A stretch of DNA of 34,899 nt from Pseudobutyrivibrio sp. (GTDB lineage Bacteria; Bacillota; Clostridia; Lachnospirales; Lachnospiraceae): the NCBI GenBank assembly GCA_021442555.1, contig JABUSV010000192.1, positions 1 to 34,899 on the forward strand, written 5' to 3'. Each line of letters begins with the position of its first letter. Position 1 is the stretch's first letter. Under the pieces are notes generated by a model, which was given only the letters and a program-made list of their open reading frames with translations, made no database searches and had not been told where the DNA came from. Shown here piece by piece: positions 8,192-17,600 of this stretch. The translations under genes were made by a program, and so were the position numbers.

Positions 8192-9310
8192 ATGACACTT
8201 AAAAGGACTCACAAAATTGCAGACAATAGAGGTATGACACTAATAGAAGTATTAGTGGCTGTGGCTATTTTCGGCATTATTGTGGGTCCTATTTGTTTTG
8301 CTTTTGTTACAACAGTCCATGTGAATAACGCTTCCCGCCAGATTGAAGAGGCTACAGCTGCAGGAAACAACATCATGGAAGAACTAAGGGAGCTTAGTCT
8401 ATTGGACCTGGAAGACATTATATCAACTGATGATATTTTGCCAGGTGAAACATATGCAAGCACCGCTGCTACAATCCTAAAGAGACCTTATGATATCAAA
8501 GTGGCAGATGATGGCATATATATTCTTACTTCAAGAGAAAAGATAAACAACAGGGACTATGTGGTACGACTAACCCTAAGTCCTGTAATAGTACCTGATG
8601 CCACTAAGCTAAGCTACACAGATTATAACGACAGGGAGCTTGCCAAACTTTTTTCCATGAGTCAGGGATTGGATGGAGCCATATCCGTCGGAGAGACTCT
8701 AGATCTTGATACAGCAGGCTCCTTTTCAGGCAATGTCAACGAGATATATATGGATATGAGACGTACCATTACTGTTGATATATCAGATGAGGACACGGTG
8801 TCGGTAACAGTAGAGTACGAGTACAAGTGGGACAAGGAAACTCCTGTATTTAACCAGCCTATATACAGCAATGATGATGATGAAATAGAGCTTAGAAATC
8901 TGTTTGTTTTTTTCAATCCACTGTATTCAGGCAAGGACAAGGAAAAAATAATCATAAACAATCCCAACTCAGTTCCTGTGAATGTATATCTTATAAGGAT
9001 GGCAGAGGAGAACGCTATCAATGATTTAAGATACGGTGTAGATGTGGAGATAAACGACCCGGCAAGTGACTATGCAACAGCAATAAAGACTAACCTAAGT
9101 GAGGACGTATTACAGCTTGACAGCTTGGCAGCTGCAAAGCTGATAGTACAAGACTTGGCGAGCACAGAAAAATCCAATGTAGCTTATGACGTCACAGCAG
9201 GTGTATATCTGTTAGAGGACGTTACAGAACCAAGCGGTGATATAGATGAGAGTCAAATGACAGTAGAAAACAGGCAGGCAACCATTGAAGGATCTAAGGA
9301 AAAGAATTAA
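8192..9310 (+). CDS. minor pilin, PilV/GspI-like
   Basis: The precursor has a 14-residue leader ending NRG, cut before Met15, then MTLIEVLVAVAIFGIIVGPI with Glu at mature position 5. The MTLIEVLVAV form is typical of PilV/GspI-type minor pilins. At 372 aa it is larger than usual (about 150-200). The C-terminal part is beta-rich with acidic runs (SNDDDEIELRN). Its last 26 bases overlap the next gene. It probably belongs to the initiating tip complex with the next three proteins; that role is inferred from family. Confidence 0.8.
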   Translation: MTLKRTHKIADNRGMTLIEVLVAVAIFGIIVGPICFAFVTTVHVNNASRQIEEATAAGNNIMEELRELSLLDLEDIISTDDILPGETYASTAATILKRPYDIKVADDGIYILTSREKINNRDYVVRLTLSPVIVPDATKLSYTDYNDRELAKLFSMSQGLDGAISVGETLDLDTAGSFSGNVNEIYMDMRRTITVDISDEDTVSVTVEYEYKWDKETPVFNQPIYSNDDDEIELRNLFVFFNPLYSGKDKEKIIINNPNSVPVNVYLIRMAEENAINDLRYGVDVEINDPASDYATAIKTNLSEDVLQLDSLAAAKLIVQDLASTEKSNVAYDVTAGVYLLEDVTEPSGDIDESQMTVENRQATIEGSKEKN

Positions 9311-11609
9311 TAAAAGACTACAACTGAATAATGAGGGTTCTTCTATTGTAACAGTGCTGGTTGTTATGGCACTGTGTATGATTCTGCTTTCCATAGTATT
9401 GTCTACATCCTTATTGAATTTTGAGATGAAGATGCATGCAAGACAATCTAATGCCAATTTTTACGACGCAGAGTCGGCTCTTGAGATGATTAGAATGGGA
9501 CTTGTGGCAGATGCCTCAGATGCTGCAGCCAAGGGATATGTGGCAACTCTTGAAAGCTACGAGAAGCTCACGGTAGAGGAAAGAAACGAGTATTTTGAGA
9601 GTATCTATGCCAAAAATCTCATCAAGGCCTTGTCTGATGCAAACCAAAGCTATTACAAGCTCGGCTATATAGAAAGTCTGTTGGGAGATACGGCTAAGTC
9701 TTACAATATAGATTTTGGTGCAGAGCTTACCACAACAGATGGCATCAACTTTTTGAATGTTACAGATGATGGAGTAGTTCTTAAAAATATCAGAGTAAGA
9801 TATACAGATGAAGATAAATACATCAACGAGATTCAAACCGACATAGTGTTAGGTTATCCTGTGATGAATTTTGAGCTAGGAGGCAAGACTCCTGATTTGG
9901 CCAAGTATGCATTCGTAGCAAATGAATGCGTAGAGGTGCTTTCTGATACATCGGTCAGCGGCAACGCGTATCTTGGAAAAAATGATGTAAGCGAGGACAA
10001 AACCAGTGAGATAAGCGCTGGTGTAAAGATGGATTTTAACAGTGATGTGAACATAAAAGAGGGTGAGATACATCCCAGAGTCAACTGCGATGTTATTGCA
10101 GAGGGCTTTATTAACGTAGATGGCAGTCTTAGCTTTAAGGAAAATGATCTGTGGCTTCATGACCTACAGATAGACAGCGGAAAGCTTACTATCGAAAACA
10201 GTAAGTGTGTATTTTCTGATGATCTGATACTGGCTGCTACCAAGGCTGTTGACGAAGAGGACAAGAGCAAGAGAGTAGGTGCCACTGCAAAGATATCAGG
10301 AGAATATTATGGAGTGGGTCATGGCAACACGGCAGATGACAGCTCTGCCATAGTTGTAAACGGTCTTAAGACATCCCTTGATATGACAGGTCTTGAGAAG
10401 ATGATGATAGGAGGCGTATCCTATGTCAACACTGCAGATTACAATCTCGATAATACCAGAGACGACATCATGATGGGTGAGTCCATCGTAATCAAGCCTA
10501 ATCAAAGAGCTTATCTGGTACCCCCTGATATGATAGCTCCTGGCACCATAAACGGTGGTGTTAATCCTATGTTATCTACTCAGTATGTGAAGCTTGAGGA
10601 CGAGCTTAAGCAAAAATATGGGGAAGATGACTATAAGAATCATCTGGTAGATTTTGCTACAGCAGATGCCACCATCTTTGAGGGAGTGACAGGCTATAAG
10701 ACTGTCAGCTATCCAATAGTAAACAACAACAAGACCATCACCATGACATATTTTTTCATGGTTTTTGACAGTGCTGAAACTGCCAGCAAATATTATGACA
10801 GATACAGCTCAAGTGAGATAAACAAGCAGCGACTTACCAATAATATCAAGCTCTACAGCAAGACTGACAACAGCATCAGGCTTCCTGCGGATATAGAGAC
10901 TGCTGATAACATGGACTTTTATTATAACGGAACCATCCTCAAGTCGGATGAGAGCAAGCTTTTGCTTCCAAGGCGGCCTCTTACTACAGAAGCTTTAGAT
11001 ACCATGGATAAGCTGCAGCAACAGCAAAAAGCCTTGAGCAAAAAGCTTATCAAGGATTATGCATCACTTAGCGAATTGGAGAGAAGCCAGGATGTATATG
11101 ACAATCTGGTGAAGCCTATGAATACAGGCTTTACAGACAACAAATACGTGATTACAGAAGGTAACTACAAGCGGTTTATCTCTACATCAGGAGAGGGAGC
11201 TGCCATTGTGGTAAACGGTGGTGGCACCTTTGTCCTTAGTGATGAAAAAATAGCGAGCGCATCAGCATTTTTAGACAAGGACGGCAATGCTCATCCAGGG
11301 GCAAAGCTTAGTGTTGTTATAGCTGATACGGATGTTTTGGTTACAGCCACATCCTTTGAGGGAATGATTATAAGCTCAGGTAAGATTACCTTCCAAAACA
11401 TCGGTACAAAGACTACCATAGAATCCAACCCTGCGTTGGTGTTAAAAGCATTATCTGCAGAGGATGCAGATGGTGTTATGGCAGTAGATTATCTTAGAAA
11501 CAGTGAGAGCTATCTCTTGGGCGGAGTTGCATCTGACAAGGATACAGGAAGCAAGAGAGCTTTGAGCGTATCAGATCTTGTATATTATGCTAATTGGAGT
11601 AAACGATGA
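9285..11609 (+). CDS. large PilX-like minor pilin component
   Basis: The start is a TTG at 9285 inside the preceding gene, with AGG at 9276-9278 ahead of it. The N-terminus is a basic leader ending NNEG, then SSIVTVLVVMALCMILLSIV, with no Glu at mature position 5, and then a helix with FYDAESALEMIRMG. This is the PilX N-terminal pattern, where small residues follow the Gly and an AE/AESAL motif lies after the helix. The 774 residues are several times the usual PilX length; the extra part looks beta-rich (SVSGNAYLGKN; AAIVVNGGGTFVLSDEK). Other in-frame non-ATG starts are possible. It ends in an ATGA overlap with the next gene. Confidence 0.7.
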   Translation: MKDLRKRINKRLQLNNEGSSIVTVLVVMALCMILLSIVLSTSLLNFEMKMHARQSNANFYDAESALEMIRMGLVADASDAAAKGYVATLESYEKLTVEERNEYFESIYAKNLIKALSDANQSYYKLGYIESLLGDTAKSYNIDFGAELTTTDGINFLNVTDDGVVLKNIRVRYTDEDKYINEIQTDIVLGYPVMNFELGGKTPDLAKYAFVANECVEVLSDTSVSGNAYLGKNDVSEDKTSEISAGVKMDFNSDVNIKEGEIHPRVNCDVIAEGFINVDGSLSFKENDLWLHDLQIDSGKLTIENSKCVFSDDLILAATKAVDEEDKSKRVGATAKISGEYYGVGHGNTADDSSAIVVNGLKTSLDMTGLEKMMIGGVSYVNTADYNLDNTRDDIMMGESIVIKPNQRAYLVPPDMIAPGTINGGVNPMLSTQYVKLEDELKQKYGEDDYKNHLVDFATADATIFEGVTGYKTVSYPIVNNNKTITMTYFFMVFDSAETASKYYDRYSSSEINKQRLTNNIKLYSKTDNSIRLPADIETADNMDFYYNGTILKSDESKLLLPRRPLTTEALDTMDKLQQQQKALSKKLIKDYASLSELERSQDVYDNLVKPMNTGFTDNKYVITEGNYKRFISTSGEGAAIVVNGGGTFVLSDEKIASASAFLDKDGNAHPGAKLSVVIADTDVLVTATSFEGMIISSGKITFQNIGTKTTIESNPALVLKALSAEDADGVMAVDYLRNSESYLLGGVASDKDTGSKRALSVSDLVYYANWSKR

Positions 11610-12097
11610 ACGACAAAGGTTTTACGCTAATAGAATTAATATCGGTTATTGCCATAATGGTAGTGCTTATTGCCATCATAAGCCTAAGCTTTTCTTCAGT
11701 TGACAGTATGAGAGTGGACGAGGTGTCTGAGCAGTATCACACAGGCTTGGAGACTGCCCAGACTATTGTCATGGCAAGAAACGGCGGACATATTGTACTC
11801 TCTGATGATGGCAAATACTATCAGATGAACATCTATGATGCTGACGGAACAATAAGGGACAGCAAGCAGATAGGCTCAAGTGAGCATATTACAATCAAAT
11901 ATTATATCAAGGGTTCTGGTGGCGATATGACTGAAAAAAGCATATCAGATGAAGCTCTTGATATTACATACGACACAGTGTCGGGAGCATTTAAGTTTGC
12001 ACCGGATAATACTGTGTCTTCAGTAGTTTTTTCAAATGGACGTAAGAGCAGAACCATAACGTTGTATGCTAATACAGGTAAGAATATATTAGAGTGA
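11606..12097 (+). CDS. minor pilin, GspH/FimT-like
   Basis: A 163-aa prepilin with a very short leader, MNDKG, then FTLIELISVIAIMVVLIAII with Glu at mature position 5. The size and beta-rich C-terminal part (HIVLSDDGKYYQMNIYD) suit a GspH/FimT-type minor pilin. Its ATG shares bases with the TGA of the preceding gene, so translation is probably coupled. The leader is almost the same as the end of the major-pilin leader, suggesting duplication from a common pilin. Confidence 0.82.
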   Translation: MNDKGFTLIELISVIAIMVVLIAIISLSFSSVDSMRVDEVSEQYHTGLETAQTIVMARNGGHIVLSDDGKYYQMNIYDADGTIRDSKQIGSSEHITIKYYIKGSGGDMTEKSISDEALDITYDTVSGAFKFAPDNTVSSVVFSNGRKSRTITLYANTGKNILE

Positions 12098-14604
12098 TGA
12101 AGGATAAAAAGCAGGGAGTAAAACTGAATAACGGAGGATTTTCCCTGGTAGAGCTTGTGGTTGTTATGGCTCTGATTTGTATTATTGGCACGGCTATCTA
12201 TGCTTTTCTTGGTGTGTCACTTAATACATACAGGAAGGATGCTGCCGATATCAACATCCAGACTCAGGCTCAGATGGCCTCCAGTCAGTTGGAGAACATG
12301 ATTTTATCTGCTTCAAATGGAGTATGCTACAACCTGTCCACTGATCCGGATTCTGGTGTCAGTACAAGTATGCTTCAGCTTTTCAGCTTTGACTTCGATA
12401 CCAAGACAAGGGTCAGAGAAAAGGTATACAAGAACCAGGAGGACTCTTTCTTATATTTTGTAAGAGAGGAAAACAAGGATGGAAGCTGGAATGTAGTAGA
12501 TACCACTCAGCTTTTTGCTACATACATTAAGGATTTTGATGTAATCATCTACGATGATCTTGGAAAAGATATAACAGGCTCTACAGACTCTGAGGCAGCA
12601 AAGCAGGTGGAGGTAAGATTTTCCTACAGCCACGGTGGAAGAGAGTACCAGGAGACCAGACTTGTTACTCTTAGAAACAGGATAATTCTCAACTCTGACG
12701 AGGAGAAAATATTTGAGGATGTAAATATACTTACTACTCCTAGTGTCAGGCAGGTATTTATCAGCTTAAATCAGGATGGCAGACTCTGGGTAGACAGAGA
12801 ATATACAGGACTTTTTAATGCAGATATGTTTGGTAAAAACATAGATGGACTTTCTACTGGCTTTGACTATGGCTTTGGCAATCCCCTTCCATCAGATGCA
12901 GGCACAACTATCACATCAGATGGTAACAGGCTAAATATTGCTCTTGGCGAGAGAAACAATTTTGAGGTTCTTGCTACCTCACAGGCCAGCACTTCACTTG
13001 GTGCGCCAAAGTCAGCAGGCCTCAAAATATATCCCAGGTATATAGAGGGGGCCAGCATTATAGGATTTGTACCAGATGTTGATGCCAAGGAAGCTAATTT
13101 CACTATCAACGTGGTAGTACATAACGGAACAGGGGACGAGGTAGAAAGAAACGAGATAATGAGTGTCTTTTCTCAAAGACTCATCAACAAAAAAAATGGA
13201 AATCTCACCGGAAAGCTTCATGAAATAACTTACAAAAGTGTCAGATTAACCAGAGATTCTGCCAGCTATGTATTTACTGTGGACGCCTCTGTTATTCCAC
13301 CTAACAATGATGTTACATATTATTTTACGGTGGATGGCTTTGGCTACACTGGAACAGTAAGTACAACTTTTAAGATACGTGATATCAGCGAGTTAAGAGG
13401 TAACTTTGAGGTATATTCCAATGCCTTAGGTCCTGGTGGTGCCAGTGTGTATCCGGGACAAACCTTTGATATCTATGGAACCTTCAAGATAGAAGATGAC
13501 GAGGCAGGTGTAGATTTAAATCCAATAAGACCTACAGAGTTTGTAAGCGTTACGGTAACAGAGGGTGCTAATCTTTTGGAGAGTACCGCTGTTAATGACG
13601 ATGGAAGATTTTCCGTAAAAAAGATGAAGGACATTACCACATCTGACAGAACTATAAAGTTTAACTGTTCTTATAAATATGGCAAGTTTACATATAATTA
13701 TGTCTATGCAATCAACCTGACACCAATAGAGGTAACAGTCAGACAGCCATACAAGGGCACAACCATTCCTCTTAATGTTGATGCAGGGGTACAGGGCAGA
13801 GAACTGCTGCCATATATGTGTACAGCCAAGTTTAACTATAGGATGCCTGATATTGCAGGAGCTACCTTTAAGATTCAGGTCAGCTGTCCTGATACGGAGC
13901 ATATTACTATCAATGGAGATGGAGCAGGAACCTGGTCTTCCATATCTTTTGACAGATTGTCAGGTGATAACAATGATGTGGTATTCCAGAGTGATACAGA
14001 GGTTATATTTGATGCCATAATGAGTCTGATTCAGTATAACGGCACCAGAGTAGAGTTTGACACTGGCGCAGAATATGTCATGAAGCTTACCATAGGAAAA
14101 CCAGATGTATTTGTATCCATGGTTGAATCGGATTGGAACAAGATAGGCTCTATCAACGTAGCTGTCTGGGCAGCTGGAACCAGCAGAAAGCCAGTATTTG
14201 GTCTCTTTGTTCCTACAGACCTGTATGGCGGAAGATATCTGCCAGAGGATAAGTTTGAAGAGGTAAACAGACTGTATCCTGCAACAGATATTAGCAAGTC
14301 CGCTGATAGAACTGCCTATATACAGAGGAACTCCAGATTCTACAATCTGTTAGTAGAGTATGAATTGCCTATGTATTGGGAAAATGGACATCAGTATTTT
14401 CCTCACTATACAGTAAGAACAGGAGGAGAGATTCCTGGCAATTACAGAAACTACAGCCATAACGTGGTAGCAGTATATGATTTTTATGATAACAACGACG
14501 GCACACCTCTGTTAGATGGTGGTGCGAATGCAAGAGCAGGTCTTGCAAACAGCAGTGATACTAATTATAACGTGAAGGTATGGTATGAGTCCCTTGGTAA
14601 CTAA
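12097..14604 (+). CDS. giant PilW-like minor pilin
   Basis: Leader MKDKKQGVKLNNGG, then FSLVELVVVMALICIIGTAIYAFLGVSL with Glu at mature position 5, followed by about 800 residues, compared with 200-350 for typical PilW/PilJ proteins. The pilin-like part runs to about residue 210; beyond it are beta-strand-rich segments suggestive of Ig-like or jelly-roll modules (for example YYFTVDGFGYTGTVSTTFKI). I chose ATG 12097, which overlaps the previous stop (TGATG); a GTG at 12094 is an alternative. The 3' end overlaps the next gene by 20 bases. A size like this suggests an exposed tip structure or adhesin, which is inference. Confidence 0.75.
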   Translation: MKDKKQGVKLNNGGFSLVELVVVMALICIIGTAIYAFLGVSLNTYRKDAADINIQTQAQMASSQLENMILSASNGVCYNLSTDPDSGVSTSMLQLFSFDFDTKTRVREKVYKNQEDSFLYFVREENKDGSWNVVDTTQLFATYIKDFDVIIYDDLGKDITGSTDSEAAKQVEVRFSYSHGGREYQETRLVTLRNRIILNSDEEKIFEDVNILTTPSVRQVFISLNQDGRLWVDREYTGLFNADMFGKNIDGLSTGFDYGFGNPLPSDAGTTITSDGNRLNIALGERNNFEVLATSQASTSLGAPKSAGLKIYPRYIEGASIIGFVPDVDAKEANFTINVVVHNGTGDEVERNEIMSVFSQRLINKKNGNLTGKLHEITYKSVRLTRDSASYVFTVDASVIPPNNDVTYYFTVDGFGYTGTVSTTFKIRDISELRGNFEVYSNALGPGGASVYPGQTFDIYGTFKIEDDEAGVDLNPIRPTEFVSVTVTEGANLLESTAVNDDGRFSVKKMKDITTSDRTIKFNCSYKYGKFTYNYVYAINLTPIEVTVRQPYKGTTIPLNVDAGVQGRELLPYMCTAKFNYRMPDIAGATFKIQVSCPDTEHITINGDGAGTWSSISFDRLSGDNNDVVFQSDTEVIFDAIMSLIQYNGTRVEFDTGAEYVMKLTIGKPDVFVSMVESDWNKIGSINVAVWAAGTSRKPVFGLFVPTDLYGGRYLPEDKFEEVNRLYPATDISKSADRTAYIQRNSRFYNLLVEYELPMYWENGHQYFPHYTVRTGGEIPGNYRNYSHNVVAVYDFYDNNDGTPLLDGGANARAGLANSSDTNYNVKVWYESLGN

Positions 14605-17600
14605 GAAAACTAAGAGAATATTGGCGGCAATGCTGGTGACAAGTGTAGTTGTTACCTCTTTTGCCATGCAAAACTATAGTGCTGCAGCACCAGAATACAG
14701 TAAGGTAGAGTCTAGCCACTATACCAGAAAGAATATCAATGAGCCTGTAGGAAGTCCTCTTAATCCATATACTATTCTTGAGATCGTACCAGATATTTCC
14801 ATGGGTTGTTTTGGATATTTTATTCCGGGACAGGAGCCAGTGGATCTTAATGTGTGCAGTTATTCTGTTAATTTCAACGGACCGCTGTCTGCTTTTATCT
14901 CTCAGTATGTCAGTGGTGGAATCATGAGCTATAAGGATGGTGATTCTACCGTTCATAAATACATAGGATATCCCATGGAATCCATAGAGGACAGTCATGG
15001 TTATGCATATTCGTATGTTGGAATCAATACTGGCACCACCTCGGCAGTTAACGATACCTCCAAGGTGTATGTAAACAGCAGCTATACACCATCTACCTTT
15101 GCTTTGCCACGTCCTACGGCTACACCAAGCGTATCGCCAACGCCAAGTGTATCGCCAACGCCAAGTGTGTCGCCTACGCCAAGTGTGTCGCCAACGCCGA
15201 GCGTATCGCCAACACCAAGTGTGTCACCAACTCCAGAGGCATCACCAACACCAGAGATATCCCCTACGCCAACAGAAGAACCAGTTGAGGAAGAGACACC
15301 AACTGTTGAGCCAACACCAGAAGTTACACCTGAAGCGACATTAGAGCCGACAGAAGAACCTACTGCAGATCCAACACCTAATTCAGGTAATCCTTCAGAT
15401 GAAGGTGCCATGGGTATTGCAAGACCTCGTACTATGACTATGGCTGTATCAACACTTTCAAGATCTGTTTCACTTGGAAACAGTGTTAATCTGCCTGATT
15501 ATATGGAGGAAGGCTACTATGAAAAAGTAGAATCTGGAACTGGACATTACAGATGGGATACATCTTCACAAAGCTTTGAAAGAGTAGCAAACAGATTCAA
15601 ATATACTACAACCATAGATAATGGACAGAATGCCAAGGCCAAGTATGTTGCCAATGGTTCCTATAGCGACACAGTGTCGGGGGCAGATTTTGACTGGGTA
15701 CCACTTGGATACTATATGAGGGTACAGAAAAATCCTTATGAAGAGCAGGTTGAAGTAATCTCAGCAAGACACTATTTTACCTGTGAACACAGAGGCTACA
15801 AGATAGATTCAGGCTTAACAGTACAGCTTGATAATAACAATGAGCTTGTGGATGTGTTTCAGCCATTTATTGGCTACAATGGGGATGATTTTTATGCATA
15901 CCAGGCCTTTTACAATTATTACAGTCTGATAGATGAATCTACAGGACCGATAATAGGCGGACAGATAAATGATGCTGATAGGTCAGTAATCGGTGAGGAA
16001 GAATATGTCCCATCAAATAGTACAGCTCCATTGAATGATGAAGTAGGAACTCTGTACTATACCAAGAGACTGGATCAGGATTATCTGGTCTATGAGTATG
16101 CTGAGTTTGTCAATGATGATATCCTAATAAAAAGATTATTCCCTGGCAGATGCACCAGAAATATAGATGAGATGACACCTGAGGAGTTGATATTGGCTGA
16201 GGCAGGTATGCTTGAGGGGGATTTCAGGTCGCAGGTTATAACTGTGTCCTCGCATGAACTTATTACCGCTGCAAATAACAATACCTTGCAGGAATATCTC
16301 GACCTTATAGACAGTGCAGACATGATTGTAATGGATGCATATGCCAAGTCCCAGGAATGCGTAGTTAATATGTGGGATGTGGCACATCCTGATTATGTGT
16401 CACCACTTAGTGATATAACTTTAAGGGAAGATTTTTCAAGCTCAGAGACAGATATACCTTGGGCTGTTGCACAGGAGATATTCTTAAGATATGCCAGTGA
16501 GGCAGAATATAACGGAAACAGAATGCCTAGATGTCCAGTTGTGTTGGAATATACTTCTGTATTAAATACGCCTGAGCCATTTACTCAAAACAGCAAAAAG
16601 CTATATATGATGCTTCTTATGCAGGAGCCAAAGATTACTTACAAGAACCTTTGGCTTACTGGTGATATCAATCATGACACGGGGGAGCTGTATGGAAAAT
16701 CAGCATGGAGTCGTTGGAAATCTCTTCCAAACGATGCTGGAATAATACCTTACAATGATGATGTAAATGGTTTTATTTTTGCAGGCCAGCCTTTTGTATC
16801 AGGCCAGATTATGACCTTTGGAGCAGATAACTTTTTATCATCTGCCTTCAACAATGATTCAAAAATTCAAAACAGCAATCTGACAGATGAAGCCTTTGAT
16901 TCGGGGGAGGTTGATCCAAATATTGTAAACGACAGTATGTCACCTCTTACCATGATTCAATATATCAACAAGGTTGCAGGGGATTATAAGACCAAGCTTA
17001 GTATTTTAGAGCTTCAGCCAGTGGCAGATGCCGATGTGGGAACTACAGCAGATGGCGGTGTTGCTCACTTTTTATCACAGCGCAGCGACTGGGAGAATTA
17101 TATCGGAGGTCTCGTTCCATGGTTTGCTGGTGATTTGAAGGCTGATGTTACCATAGATGCTATGGCCTATTATGAGTTCATAAGCAAGATAGACGAGCTA
17201 GGCAGCAAGTACGACCTTGTTATTATTGGTGCTGCACAAAATGAGTATAACAACAGAGCTGGTCTTGCGGTATCTACTGTAGGTGATCTTGTAAACAATA
17301 CAGCACCTTCTCTTTCAAGGGAAGGCTATATAGGTTCGAGATTTTCTCCAACTGATATTTCCAAGAAAAAATATGAGGAGCTGTTGGATTTTTCGAAAAA
17401 CATGGGAGCTGTCATTATGGATGATGGCTATGAGAACTGTGGAGACAGCGTTTATACCGCCACTGGAAGTCATGTAGTTGACGCTGGCAGGATTGACAGT
17501 TCATCTTATATATACGCACTTGCCAGCAAGCCTTGCTATTATAGTGGGACAGAGCTTGTCAATGAAGATACGCACATATACTGTTATTCAGATGCCGTAA

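Noticed and set aside
15082-15411. 109-aa Gly/Val/Ser-rich - strand frame opposite the PSVSPT repeat
   Set aside because: Its repeats simply mirror the 18-bp units on the + strand; no independent evidence for translation.
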